Shown here: positions 47,601 to 59,197 of the stretch, in pieces
Position numbering within the stretch: the first letter of the stretch is position 1
Layout of the letters: every line of letters starts with the position of its first letter
Assembly (NCBI GenBank): GCA_033026295.1
Contig: CM065182.1
Location: 17,854,215-17,918,214 of the forward strand
Source of the DNA: Channa striata
Taxonomy: Eukaryota; Chordata; Actinopteri; Anabantiformes; Channidae
Length of the DNA stretch: 64,000 nucleotides
Direction: 5' to 3'
Program-made: the position numbers and the translations under genes
Notes under the pieces: model-generated
What the model was told of the DNA's origin: nothing
Database searches by the model: none
The model's input: the letters and a program-made list of their open reading frames with translations, nothing else

Positions 47601-49765
47601 GCTCGTAAAGTTTTGCGTACCCAATAGAAAATTGGTGTATATAAATCTGTCTGCAGGACTGGTTCTTGTTTGAGGCCTAATGTTTCTTGTAGCACTGTGA
47701 GTGTTAGCTTGACTATATTCTATGTGTCCTTAAACAGGAAAAGAAACGTTTTGTGGCACCATCAAAAGCAAAATGCTCACAACCTTGGTACACTCCGGCA
47801 AAGAGAGACAGCCAGGTAACACAACAGAGGAGAACGACGAGGAGTAAGAGCGCTACCAGCCAAGAATTGTCCCTGAAAAACCCGAAAAAACCAGCTAAGG
47901 CTTCCTTTTCGAGGGTTACACTTTCTTCTCCAGATACAGACAGCTCTGATGATGGAGATCGTTCCTGTGGAGGTCTGGTTGAAAGGGAGACGAGTGACAC
48001 GAGCATCCTCACACAAACTGAAACGCCAAAGACAGAGCGACATCCTACCAGAGAAACCAAAAAGATCTTGTTTCGGAAAACAGCAAGAGGGGAAGAGTTG
48101 TGTGATGATAGTGATGCTACAGTTTGTGAGCCACCAAAGCTACAGAGAAGTCCAGGGGATCAGGCACTAAGAGGCCATGAATCAGACGTAACTGTAACAG
48201 CGACTCAACTTCATGCTTTTCACACAGATGATCTATCCCAAACAGGACAGGAAGAGGATGAACCCAAAAGCCAGAGTCTCCTCCAGGGTCACACTAATAA
48301 TGGAAGTGTATGCAATGAAACCAGGGTGAAGAAGAAGAAGAAGAAGAAATCAAGAGGGGATCCTGTGATAGCAGAAGGAAAGGGACAGAGTCAGGGAGAG
48401 GAAGAGGGTCTACATGCTGCAGCGTCTGTAAATACAGAGGCCGATGAGATTCCCAGCCCACAGTATAACAGATCAGAGGCTCCAGCATTAAGTGATGATA
48501 ACATGCTGAGACAGGAAGAAAAAGACATTCCCAACTCAACACAAACGAAAAAGAAGAGAAAAAAGAAAAAGTCTGCTCTAGACAATATCAGACAAAACTT
48601 GAATGGAAACTTAGAGTCTGATGCGAGATTGGAGGATTCTAGATTTATTGTGACATGTAGTTTGGAAAATACAAACGAGAAGATGGAGAAGAAGAAGAAA
48701 AGGGGGAAATCAAATGTTGAGGGTGATGATCAGTTACAGACCAGTGCAATTACTGCAGAACCTCTACACGAGGATGGTAAGATGCAGAGAGAAAAGAAGC
48801 AAAGGAAAAAAGAAAAGAAGATCACAGTTACAGAGGAATGTGAAGAAGTAGATGGCGTGGAAAATACTGAAGCTTTTGAAGAAACGGTAGAATGTAGTCA
48901 TGAAGAGAAAAGACCAGAGCACAAAAATAAGCAACAGGCATCTTCTCTTAAAGAAAATGAAGATGTGAGCTTATCTAGTGATGTCAACTGCTTTGGACAT
49001 ACAGGACTGTCAATAAAAAAGAAGAAGAAAAAGAAACAAAGAATCTCTGAGGGTGTGGATGTTTCTTACAGTCCTGACACAAACAAGAAGGTTGAAAATG
49101 CTGATAGTTCCCAAAAGACAGTCAGTGGTGCTGACGACCAAGATGTTGAACAGATGATTAAGAAAAAAAAGAAGAAAAAGGACAGAATGAGTGAAATATG
49201 TAGCAGAAATAATACTGTGGGACTTGATGATGATCCAGGGTCTGTGCGGAAAAAGAGGAGGACCTCTTCCTTCCTTCATGCTGATTCAGAGGAAACCAAT
49301 ATTCAGCATCAACAACAAAGCTCTTCTCCGACAGCTTCTCATGTCTGGTGTGCAGAAAACCGTGGCGTCAGCACTGGCGATGTTGAGACCGAATCAGCAG
49401 AAGTCGCTGGAAATCTCAGTAATGGGGTCAGAAAAAAGAAAAAGAAAAGGAAAACATTAACTACACAGGAAAATGTAGAAGTTGCTCATGAACCAGAGTT
49501 TGAGGAACCAAACAGAAAATGTCAAAGTGCTTTTTCTGGCGACAGTGAGACAAGGTTAAAGAAAAAAAAGAAACATAAGAGAACTGAAAGTGACTGTGTG
49601 ACTCCAGTGGAAAGATTGGACACTAGAGCTGACGAGGGGGAGACTGAAGTTGAGGAGGTTTCGGTGCCAAAGAAGAAACGGGGTAACAAAAGAGCTGCGC
49701 TAAATGAAAAGAAGCACGTTAAACATGGTTCACCACCTTCGGAAACACCTGGGAACCCTGAATAA
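44671..49765 (+). CDS. taf1d: TAF1D homologue (TATA-box-binding-protein-associated factor, RNA polymerase I subunit D) with long Lys-rich C-terminus
   Basis: Exons 44671-44864, 44948-45230, 45303-45430, 47130-47172, 47738-49765 join to 891 codons plus stop. First ATG is at 44671 with A at -3. Homology to human TAF1D (278 residues) is limited but ordered: Arg/Lys stretch, YAFPFL, GGFFKCVRELWQGYE, then EYISPLSEEQEEGSEDED, matching human FPFL, GFFNYIEKLKYE and SISPIEE..EDED. Adjacency to C11orf54 matches the human locus. TAF1D is part of SL1/TIF-IB at rDNA promoters in the nucleolus. Odd: exon 5 encodes 675 residues of low-complexity sequence with about ten Lys clusters (for example KKKKKKKSRG, KKKRKKKKSA, IKKKKKKKQR) separated by acidic/Ser-rich spacers, roughly residues 413-870. 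This recalls Treacle/Nopp140-like nucleolar tails. Final exon is continuous with no internal stop; a short intron hidden in it cannot be excluded. Confidence 0.82.
45431..47129 (+). other. TAF1D intron 3, no exon; possible snoRNA-like segment
   Basis: 1.7 kb between exons 3 and 4. It contains a candidate C/D-box-like stretch around 45981-46061 (TGATGA, then TGATG, then CTGA) and the block duplicated at 41783. No coding exon or repeat family was recognised elsewhere in it. Human TAF1D introns host several snoRNAs, so this intron deserves a structured RNA search. Confidence 0.45.
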
Positions 49766-50257
49766 ATTATGTGAAAGATGAAGAAAACAAGAAACTCTAA
49801 AACATTAACTTTAGCATGTTAATGTTTTGCTTGAGTTAATCTTTAGGGGAAATTGTCAAGTTAATTAAAAATAGATGCTGATAAAACACCCAAAATCTAA
49901 AGACACAAGTGGACAGCTGTACCTAGTTTTACATACAATAGCCCTGTGCTGTCCTGTATTCGAAGTGAGGACTTCCTCACAGATTCTAGTGTGAACTTAC
50001 TGTTGAGACTCAGACCAGCAGAAGAATTGTCAATAACTGAACTGTGACATCTGCAGCAAATATATAGCTGCTTTTATACTCAAAGACCTTCATGGTGGAA
50101 AGTTAAAATATGGCTTTTAGTTGTGAGGACTTCCCACTTACTTTTTTGTATTTTGTTTTGTATCAAAACATATTTTATTAATATGACTCCCGACCTTTTT
50201 GGAGTCGAGATGAACTTATATTGCATCATAACAAACCGCAACAATTACTTTTTCCAA

Positions 50258-50263
50258 AATAAA
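50258..50263 (+). terminator. taf1d: Probable TAF1D polyadenylation signal (AATAAA)
   Basis: AATAAA followed within about 30 bp by a T/G-rich stretch (TTTTGTAACAACTTTGTG), in the expected orientation and about 490 bp downstream of the TAF1D stop. Confidence 0.5.
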
Positions 50264-51359
50264 AGTTCTTTGAGAAATTTTGTAACAACTTTGTGAATTA
50301 AAAATGTGTTTGTAAATTGAATGTAGATGATTGTTTTTAAAGGCTGATGTCACCAATTTTCAACATGCTTTGTACAGCTTTTGTGTGTAAATGAAAATGA
50401 TTTTAACTTCACCCGTAGTATTGATGAGGTGAACTGAAGGTTCCTCCAAGTGAGGTCAACTGGAGGCATTTTTCAGCTTGAAGTAGAGAGATATTTTAAG
50501 TATAGAACATAAAGTTAATGGCATTTATGTAAATGAAGTACCCAAACTAGAACCAAACAAAGCAAGTTCAAACTCAGTGAAGGCATCCTTTAATGTTTAG
50601 ACTGTAATTACATTGTCCTCTTACTACACTGGCATAGACGTGAGCACCTTGCCTGCCACCTGTTAGAGAGAATGTATTTTTTATTTTTTATTTTTAACAA
50701 TGCTTTTTCACTTTCAGACAAAGAGGAAACCCCATCTCTGTACCCAAACCCTAAATGTATGGTTACTTTGGAAGTTATGCTTGAAATTCAAATGACTTGT
50801 TACGAATAATACGAATAAAACTGATTCTGTGCAGAGACTGTAAGCATGATTTCCACTGTTAAGGTTAAGAGGAAGTGCTGCTGCGGGTAAAACATTTTCA
50901 ACAAAACTTCCCCCAATAGTAGATGCATCTGCTGGTATTTAAATTGTATAAATAGGGTTATTGGCACAGGTCGCAGATTAATGTGCAAAATATTTTTGGT
51001 TTTTAACTCTGCTTTTAATTCGACACTGGGAGCAGTAGTTCATTTGTTATTTTATTTAGGAGGAACCAATTATGGTATTTATCAGAAGGTTTAGACAATT
51101 TTTGTTTCACTGAAAATTTGGATGGGTAGTAAATTCACTGCACAGTGCAGTTACGTCGGCGTACACACAGAACTAGGATATGGAGTTTTTGTCAGTTTCT
51201 GTTTTACTTTGAAGGTCGTGGCTGGAGCTTGGGCATTTTCTGTATCAGAATAGTCTTTCTGTAAACGACAGACTACAGTCTTGTTTTGATACATTTTGTG
51301 TTGGAAGGAGTTATGATGTCAAACAACTGGATAAATTGTTAAAATTCGACATATAGTGC

Positions 51360-51515
51360 ACAGCTGTGCGCATTTTACGCGCGGTGTCTGACGGGGACGT
51401 TACGTAAGCGCACGGCAACGACACGCACTTCAACGTTTTTTGCTCGAGCTCCGAGGCTCCTGTCGGAAAAGTTTCCCTCTGCTCATCCAGACCGGCGGGC
51501 GATCACTCTCCGGAC
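51360..51515 (+). promoter_or_regulatory. aspa: aspa promoter-proximal region with D-box-like TTACGTAA
   Basis: CpG-rich 155 bp upstream of the aspa ATG. It includes a perfect palindrome TTACGTAA at 51400-51407, the consensus core bound by PAR-bZIP (TEF/HLF/DBP), NFIL3 and C/EBP factors. No TATA box is obvious. Regulation is inferred from motif and position only. Confidence 0.45.
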
Positions 51516-54500
51516 ATGTCGTCCTCTCCTTACAGCGGCACCGTGCACCTCGACGAGGCCAGGAGAGTGGCGATTTTCGGTGGGACGCACGGGAACGAGA
51601 TGTCAGGAGTGACGCTGGTAAACCTGTGGATGAACAACTGCGCCGAGATCCAGAGGAAGGGGGTCGACACGAAGCCTTTCATCACCAACCCCAAAGCTGT
51701 GGAGAAATGCTCCAGATACGTGGACACGGACCTGAACCGAGCCTTCACCCCGGAGAACCTCAGGTAAACGCGGACACGGCCGCCGCCGCTGCTCGTTGCT
51801 GTTGTTGCTTCTACCTGATCGCAGTGACACACAGTCGTTCGACTCACTGTTGCAGCCGTGATTGTGTGTGTGTGTGTGTGTTTTGTAACTGGAGCTGGTG
51901 TTTTGCGAAAGAAATGAGTGAAACCAAACTACCGAGAATCATGCTCCATTATTAGAGCCATTATTAGAAATATGGGCTACAGATGACGGAAGCGTGTGTG
52001 GGGAAACACGTTGACTACGTGCCGGTGAGATTACGACAGAACCGTAACGTCCGATAAACGAATAACCTCTGCACCAATAAACGCTGCACTAATCCAGGGG
52101 GGACCGACAAACGGACACCGGATTCCCTGCACGGTCCCTTCCATCAGCTGCTCCGACCACAGGTGGCGTGTGCGTGTTTACATGCCCCCCCCCTCTGATC
52201 CGTCCCTCCGCCAATCACAGCGGAGCAGCGTGTCCCCTCCTGCCGGACTTCAGCTGACTGTCAGCCTGCGGGAAAAACGTGACCGAGCAGCAAAGGATTT
52301 TTGGATTTTTTTTATTTTTTTTTAATTCATGTGCACTATAGTGGAAAACCAAGTGTTACGCAAACGTGACTTATATATTCATCATGCATGAACAGACACA
52401 ACAGCCCACTTACTAATGTGGTTGGGTAACAACGTCGTCTCCCACTACACATAAATCATCACTGAAGACCCGAAATAACGTTCCCAGCTGGGAGGGTGTT
52501 ATTACTATGTTTTTATTTTTATCAACATCATAGTTTTATATGGCTTCACCTCTCTATTTAATCTAAGTGTATAACTATAATTATAGGGTATCTTTAAATG
52601 TATTATCTATTTTAGCCAGTGGGCAGATGTAAATGAGCTTTGATTGTGTGGCTGACTGTTCTCATCATGCGAATTTGTAATGATCTATTCAACTCTGCCA
52701 ATTTTATAAACCGATCGGCTCCTCTGAAGGTGAGATATACCTCCTGGTAAAATTATTTTTAAAAATGATTGTGGTGTCCTTCAGCTTAAAGAGACTGACA
52801 GCACTGTTTCCTAACCAGGAGTTATTCAGAAACACTTTCCAAGAGCTAAGAGAAAATAGGGGCAGCTCAGAGCGTGGAGAATGTGCCAGAGGACAGAATA
52901 AACTCCTCGCGTATCCCTCAGTGCAGACATGCAAGGCTCAGAGAAGGGGAACAAAGTTTCTTCTTAATGCTCACAAAAGGACGGAACTGTTTTGCCAGTC
53001 AGTATAGACTTAGTTTCTACTGTCACTTTCTACGTTAACAAAGTTTATGTTGTCATGGTAAACATTATTTTCACCTATTCATGTTATCCACATATAGAGA
53101 ACTAGAGTAAATAAAGCGCATGCGTTTAACACAGAATCAGCACATTCCTGTTGTTTATCTATTGAAACATAACTCCCACAGTTACTGTGTAGCATGCTGT
53201 AACTTTCCACTGTGTTGCAGGGCATGTGGGACAAGCAGAAACCTTTTATGTAAATCATTGACATGCTTCATGACTCATTGTTTTTTTTATCTGTATTGTT
53301 TGATAAGCTGTTAAAGTGTCGATGTCTTTTCTGCTTTCTAATGCTGAGTGTGTTTCCTGCAGCACCCCGGCAGGAGGTGACCTGCCCTACGAGATACAGA
53401 GAGCCCAGGAGATCAACAGAATGTTTGGACCGAAAGGAAGCCCAGAAGCCTACGATGTAATCTTTGACCTCCACAACACGACGTCCAATATGGGCTGCAC
53501 GCTGATTCTGGAAAGCTCCAAAGACCACTTCAATCTGCAAATGATGAACTACATCAAGGTGACGGGTTGAGCAGCACATTGGAGTTTAACATGAGAGTGT
53601 CCTCCAAGTGTTCGGCCAAACATTGGCTGTTACATGTCAGCTCAATACAATCCCAGACATCAGTGGGCCGCATCATGAATGTTGCTGCATATACGCTCAC
53701 TGCCTACTTTTCAGTACATCTGTTCAAGTGCTGGTTCATGCAAATATCTAATCAGCCAATCAAGCAGCAGCAATTAAATGCATTTAGGCTTGTAGATGTG
53801 CCTAAGACGATCAGTTCAAGTTCAAACTGAGCCTCAGAATGCGGAAGAAAAGTGATATTATGTGACTTTGAATGTGTCATTGTTGGTGGCAGGTGGGCTA
53901 GTCTCAGTATTCAAGACACCTGATCTACTGGGATTTTTACACACCAGTAACTTAAGCTTATATAGAGAATAGTCTGAAATAGAGACAATTCCTTGTTAAT
54001 ACCTGAGGTCAGAAAACTATGGCCAGACTGGTTTCAACTAAAAGAAAGGCAGTATCTCAAATAACCATTTGTTATTATGCATGCTTGTTATTAAGCATGC
54101 CATAGTCTTCCTGAGTATCTGACCACATCACCTTTGAGACCGCAGTGTACATATCTTTTGATGGCTACTACCAGCAGGACAACACAAGTGTCACAAAGAC
54201 AAAATCATCTCAAACTGGTTTCTTGAACATGACATTAAATTCCCTGTAGTCAAGTGGCCTCCACAGTCAACAGACTTCAAACCAATGAAGCACCTTTGAG
54301 CACGCGGTGGAGCAGGAGATTCACATCATAGGTGTGCAGCCGACAAACATCTGCGTCTGCGAGATACTGTCGTGTCAATATGGACCAAAAAGGAGTTTCC
54401 AGCACCTTGTTAAACTAAGGCATTTCTGAATAAAAGGGGGTCCTTTGTGAATAAAGGACAACTTATCAAAGAATTCAGATAAAAAAACAATGAGTCATGT

Positions 54501-57434
54501 GAACAAAAAAGTGTATTTTTTGTTTTTTCCATTAGCAGCTTTCCCTACACCTGATTCATTAACACAGTCACTGATTTTGTTTGTGTTAATACTTGTCGTA
54601 TTAGTTTTGTCCATTTCGGTTTTATGTTTTCCATTCTTTCCATTTCCTCACAGTTTAGTCTGTATCTGACATCTGGTCGATGTCCAGCATGAGACTGTGC
54701 AGACGTGTTTTTATCCACAGCTGAGGTCTTGTTTTTGTTGGTTTTGTGTTACAGAAAGCCATTGCTCCAGCCAGTTGTCTTGTCCTGCTGAATGAACATC
54801 CTCTTCTAAAATATTCCACTTCACGCTCTGTAGCCAAGCACCCTGTTGGTGAGTCTCTCATGTCCAGCTAAAATTCTCTGAGGACAGTGGCTGGGAACGG
54901 ATTATGAAAAAAACCTTTCACAATGAGCCTTTCATTGTTTGTGTTTTGTGTTTGGTGAATTTCATGGCATCCATTCATTTGGTAGAGCATAAATTTAGAT
55001 GTGTTAATATATCTTCTGATGTGTTTGTTTTAATGCAGGTCTAGAAGTGGGTCCTCAGCCACAAGGCGTATTAAGGAGTAACATCTTTGAAGCTATGAGG
55101 GTTATACTGAAACATGCCCTGGACTTCATCGAACTCTTTAATGCAGGTAAGAAAAACCACAGAAGCTTCAATGTTCACACTTCGATGTACCACATAGTGA
55201 AAGGAATCAATTAATTTTTAATTAGCATGTTGCTACAAACACTAAACACAAGGCATTTGGTCTTTATGCATAACCATGTTAACTAGCATTTTAATGCTAT
55301 AGTGATGTCCACATCAAATAACATAACATAATAAAGTAATTCATAAACCGTCCATGAAACAATATGTTGTCTTGTAATAATTAACTAACAAACAAACAAA
55401 CAAAAAGGCATTCTTGTTCACGTAAATGAGATGCTTCATCAAGCCGACTCGTTCACGCGTCACTAAGATCACGTGTACTTTAGATGACAATCACCAACAC
55501 GAATATGAAGAACATGTGACCACTGAATTAGTGAATTGCTCTTATGCTTTGTCTTAAACGTTTATGCTTTAAAATGTCCTACAAATAAAATCTCTCTAAA
55601 ACTTTGGCTTTGGGGACCACTGTTGAAATGATTCATATTGTGTTATGTAATGGGCAGTTGTTTACAGCCAGTCTGCCTGATATTTAGCCACATCATCACG
55701 AGAAACATTTTGAGACAAAATGGTCACGGGTGCTCATCTGACTCATCTACCCACACTCACGTCTTTAAATTTAGCTGCATCGGGCTCCTCTCACCCCCCT
55801 TTGCCCCTTCTCTTGCCTAAGGTGTGGTACAGTGTGTGCGAAGTAAAATTTTTACATAAACAAGCAGTCCTTTGTGTTCATCCTTGTAAGTTGCAGCCTA
55901 GTATTTTGTTTTTTTCTGACTGGCATGCTTTTGAATGGTCAGCTTGTTAAGACTTGGTCAGTTTCCATGTCGTTAGAGCTTGGCTGCCAGTGCTGCAGTA
56001 ATCTGTTGTGGGGCCACACTGGTGCTGATAAATGCTTTGACATGGTGATGAATCGTGTTCTTGCTGCTCAGCAATTTGAAGCTGAGCAGCATGAAGAAGC
56101 AACTCCTTTAGCACTACCTGGCATAATAGGCCGACTCAAGTCAGGGGCAGGAGCAAAGACCGCCACCCCCAGGGCCCACAAGGACAAACAAATCTGCAGT
56201 TCACCAACGTAATAAAGAGCGTTCTAAGCTTCCCCCACCAGAACATGACAATGCAGACAATGCAGTGTTCACTAGAATACATCTGATGCTCATGATATTT
56301 TTATTTGGAAATTACTTTCTCAACAAATAAAAATGCGGTACCTGTTAGAACAGCCACTACTTGCATATCAATACAACTCATTGGTCTTACACTTAAAAGC
56401 TAATTTGAACATCTATGTCCTTAATGTTCAAGCTCTGCCAAGCACCACTTCCTGTGTTGTTCAGAGATTGAACGAGGACACTTTGGCAGTGTGTTGCACC
56501 TTCTTGGTTATTCTACAGGCCTAAGTAAAATATTATAATTTTGCTATTTATAAAAGTAACTTTTAACTACAGACGGTAGTTTAGACTTGCCAGTTAACAA
56601 CAATTGATGATTAGACAGAAACACACACATAATCAGAAGTAAAATCACAAAGAAGCAGCTTCATAAATATATTTATAACTGCTTAAACTTTACTGTCTTT
56701 CTGTTTTTATTTCTATAAACTGGGTTTCAAATGTGGAGAGAGTGACAACAAAGTTTGTTTTTAACACTGAACCTTTTCAATACACATCTGCAGAAAACAG
56801 AGCAGTAGAAGTATTTGTACCAGAGCTGAAAGTTATGATAATACAAACTGTCAGGAACAAGAGAAAAAAATGCTTTCCTATATACATCTTTATTTTTAAT
56901 TATTAGTATAATTAGATTTTCCTGTGTTTCCTGTGTTTCTTCTGTATGTTGCTAGGCATGCACTTCCCTACCTGTACAGTGGAAGTTTTCCGCGTCGCAG
57001 ACAGGATCGACTACCCCAGAGACGCCAATGGAAACATCATTGCCATGGTGCACCCAACTCTGCAGGTAAAACAGATTAGTCTGAATCACACCTGCCATCA
57101 CTCTCTCACTTTCATATGTAACATGTTTGATTATAATAGAAGGAATAAGAGATCTTTATTTGATGTGTGATTATGGTGTTTTACTTTAAGCAGTGTACTC
57201 AACTTATCCACTTCCTGGGGCTTTTGTTTGTTATTGTTTCAGGACTGTGACTGGGAACCACTGAACCCCGGTGACCCTATGTTCCAAACGTTTGACGGGA
57301 AGACTATTCACTACCAAGGCTCCTGCACCGTCTATCCCACTTTTATTAATGAGGCAGCCTATTATGAAAAGCAACAGGCGTTTGTAACCACAAGGCGAGA
57401 AACCTTGGTAGCAAGTTCCATTAGAAAAGCATGA
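51516..57434 (+). CDS. aspa: Aspartoacylase (N-acetylaspartate amidohydrolase), complete, 6 exons
   Basis: Exons 51516-51763, 53363-53558, 54755-54848, 55039-55146, 56956-57065, 57243-57434 join to 315 codons plus stop; human ASPA is 313. All introns are GT-AG with matching phase. It is a zinc carboxypeptidase-like enzyme that cleaves N-acetylaspartate to acetate and aspartate, in oligodendrocytes in mammals. Visible motifs: FGGTHGNE with metal ligands His25 and Glu28, DLHNTTSNMG with His120 as third ligand, KPFITNPKA and DTDLNR (substrate-binding Asn/Arg), VGLEVGPQPQGVLR with catalytic Glu182, and the C-terminal block GDPMFQTFDGKTI...VNEAAYYEK-like (FINEAAYYEK). Similarity is higher to ASPA than to ACY3, for example LKYSTSRSVAKHPVG and ALDFIELFN. 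Start chosen at the first ATG, two residues longer than human overall. Intron 2 hosts a Tc1-like remnant. Confidence 0.96.
53691..54470 (+). mobile_element. Degraded Tc1/mariner-type DNA transposon in aspa intron 2
   Basis: The left part resembles the common fish element beginning CACTCACCGGCCACTTTATTAGG (here CACTCACTGCCTACTTTTCAG), with matching downstream text such as AATCAGCCAATCA, GATCTACTGGGATTTT and AACTATGGCCAGACTGGTT. The right part encodes a broken transposase end, TGGCCTCCACAGTCAACAGAC (WPPQS-DF, family WPPQSPDLNPIEHLW), with stops and frameshifts. A middle section of the transposase is missing. Non-functional. Confidence 0.85.
55147..56955 (+). other. aspa: aspa intron 4 (1.8 kb), nothing recognised
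   Basis: AT-rich intron with a short (AAAC)n tract near 55387. Open frames near 55.7-56.2 kb are short, lack domain similarity and are not flanked by convincing splice sites. Confidence 0.5.
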
Positions 57435-57987
57435 AAACTGCATCATAAGTCTAACAACACTCATGGATATAGGTTGGCCCAAACAATAATCTGTGTGTAC
57501 GTTCTGCACTTGGCTGGCAGCAAACAAGAGACTGTTGACTAGGTGCCATTTTTACACAGTGAGTTATTTTTTTATGCATTTATTTTCTGAAAATCAATTT
57601 ACTATGCAAACAACATTAGTTGAGGTTAAAGAGTCTCTATGAAAGTCACTGTGAAATATATCAAGACTGCTATATTGTTTTGAAAAATATTTGTGCTATT
57701 GTTATAATTTAAAATCTGTTCTTATTTACATTAAATTAATGATATTCATTCAGTACTGTAGGCCAGGCCTGATCGCTGATGGCTTATAAGTAACAAGTTT
57801 CCTACCACGGCTCAGGAAGGTCATTGAGGATAATAACCTGCAACCTTTGACCCCAAAATGGTAGCTGTTTGTCTTCTTCTGAACATATATTTGTAACATC
57901 TCTAATAGGGGTCTGGCAGGTGCCTTTGCTACAACATTACCTTTAACTCCAGTGGTTGCATCTGTGGTGCTGTCCTATATTTGCCTT

Positions 57988-57993
57988 AATAAA
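57988..57993 (+). terminator. aspa: Candidate aspa polyadenylation signal (AATAAA), proximal
   Basis: AATAAA followed by GTTTTCAGTGG, about 550 bp past the aspa stop. A second AATAAA at 58347-58352 followed by TTGTGCTTT is an equally plausible distal signal. Confidence 0.4.
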
Positions 57994-58346
57994 GTTTTCA
58001 GTGGAAATTGCACAACATATTTTGAAGATTATATCAGTTGAACAACACAAGATTTTGATAAGAAATTGTATACTGTATGTTCTGTTCCTTAGTTCAATGA
58101 GATGTATAATGAAACATATTTTATAATATATTTGTCTTTTTTGATATAATTTTACCATGTTTTTAAGTGATGTTGAAGGCGTCTTAAAGTAGTATACGTT
58201 GTTTTTGATGTTCTTACATCTTTGTTGTCTCATTATGTGTGGCAGTGGTCCTACAGTAATCAGTTTTTCATTCTGCAGTATTTTGGTAGCAAAATTTATA
58301 TAATTAGTGAAAATGACACTCCTTGAAGTCTAGAAATTAATCATTC

Positions 58347-58352
58347 AATAAA
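58347..58352 (+). terminator. aspa: Candidate aspa polyadenylation signal (AATAAA), distal
   Basis: AATAAA followed by a T/G-rich stretch (TATTGTGCTTTATACCATTTTT), about 910 bp past the aspa stop. Which of the two signals is used cannot be told from sequence. Confidence 0.4.
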
Positions 58353-58659
58353 TATTGTGCTTTATACCATTTTTAGCCGCATACTTGTTTGTTTTTTATG
58401 CAGCCACAAGAGGTCATCACACAACAACTCTTTCAAGTTTTCTCCTTGTACACTGCTGCTGCAGCAAGTTGTTTCGTGGAACAGCCTGTGTTACAGACTC
58501 AGATCTGGTCTCATTAGCCTGCTATAGTCCAGTAGTCAGTCTGCAGTCAGTTTTAGGAATTTAACCTGCAACTCTGGCGTTAGTGTTAATGCCATTGTCT
58601 CAGAAATACACAGCTACAGTACAACCCAAATATACTCCCCACATTTTTTGTCCCTGTAG

Positions 58660-58762
58660 TGCGGCCGTCAACCAATCCTACTGTTGCTGGTTCGATCCCT
58701 GGCTCCTCCGGTCACATGTAGAAGTGCCCTTGAGCAAGACACTGAGCCAATTTAGACAATAA
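58660..58762 (+). repeat. tRNA-like SINE fragment
   Basis: GCTGGTTCGATCCCTGGCTC has a Pol III B-box-like GGTTCGATCCC and is followed by CGGTCACATGTAGAAGTGCCCTTGAGCAAGACACTGA, a familiar fish interspersed repeat. No functional tRNA cloverleaf can be formed, so it is called a repeat. Confidence 0.6.
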
Positions 58763-59124
58763 TGCAGTCATTGAAGTCATTCAAGCAGATGTCGTTTGCT
58801 GGACATTTGCAAAATAATCCTTTCTTTTTAATCTTTTATGAAGGAAAGAATGAGAATGACGCCAATTTCATTGGAAAAACGAAAAAATGTCAGAGTTGTG
58901 GGGGTGGCCAGCTTAGACACATGAGTAATCCAAGACATTTGCAAATGAAGGGGAGCAAATGAGGCCAAGAGGAGTGGTAACATATTTCAAAATATTGTCA
59001 CTGGCGATGTATCAAGGGTTGATAACATCAGTTGCTTTATGTTACTTTTTGTGCTACTAAAAAGAACAACAATTTGCATAATATAAATGTCATAATTTAA
59101 CATAATATGCTAAACTGTAAAGCC

Positions 59125-59138
59125 GCACACACACACAC

Positions 59139-59183
<45 letters not shown>

Positions 59184-59197
59184 CACACATACACACT
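59125..59197. repeat. Duplicated (CA)n(TA)n compound microsatellite
   Basis: Two successive CA-then-TA blocks of nearly equal length, then CA units. Confidence 0.95.

Larger units (their letters stand above)
49766..51515 (+). other. TAF1D 3' UTR and aspa upstream region
   Basis: AT-rich sequence after the TAF1D stop. A polyadenylation signal AATAAA lies at 50258-50263, about 490 bp past the stop; another AATAAA overlaps the stop codon at 49761. From about 50.3 to 51.35 kb nothing was recognised. The last 150 bp before aspa are CpG-rich. Confidence 0.5.

Noticed and set aside
47713..48060. Antisense 115-codon frame with a membrane-like hydrophobic run
   Set aside because: It is the complement of the Lys/Glu-rich TAF1D exon; AAG/GAA codons read antisense as Leu/Phe, giving false hydrophobic segments.
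55874..56212. 112-codon frame in aspa intron 4
   Set aside because: No homology recognised and no flanking splice sites consistent with aspa, which is complete without it.
58680..58710. tRNA gene suggested by a B-box-like GGTTCGATCCC
   Set aside because: No matching A box, acceptor stem or anticodon arm; it is part of a dispersed repeat.
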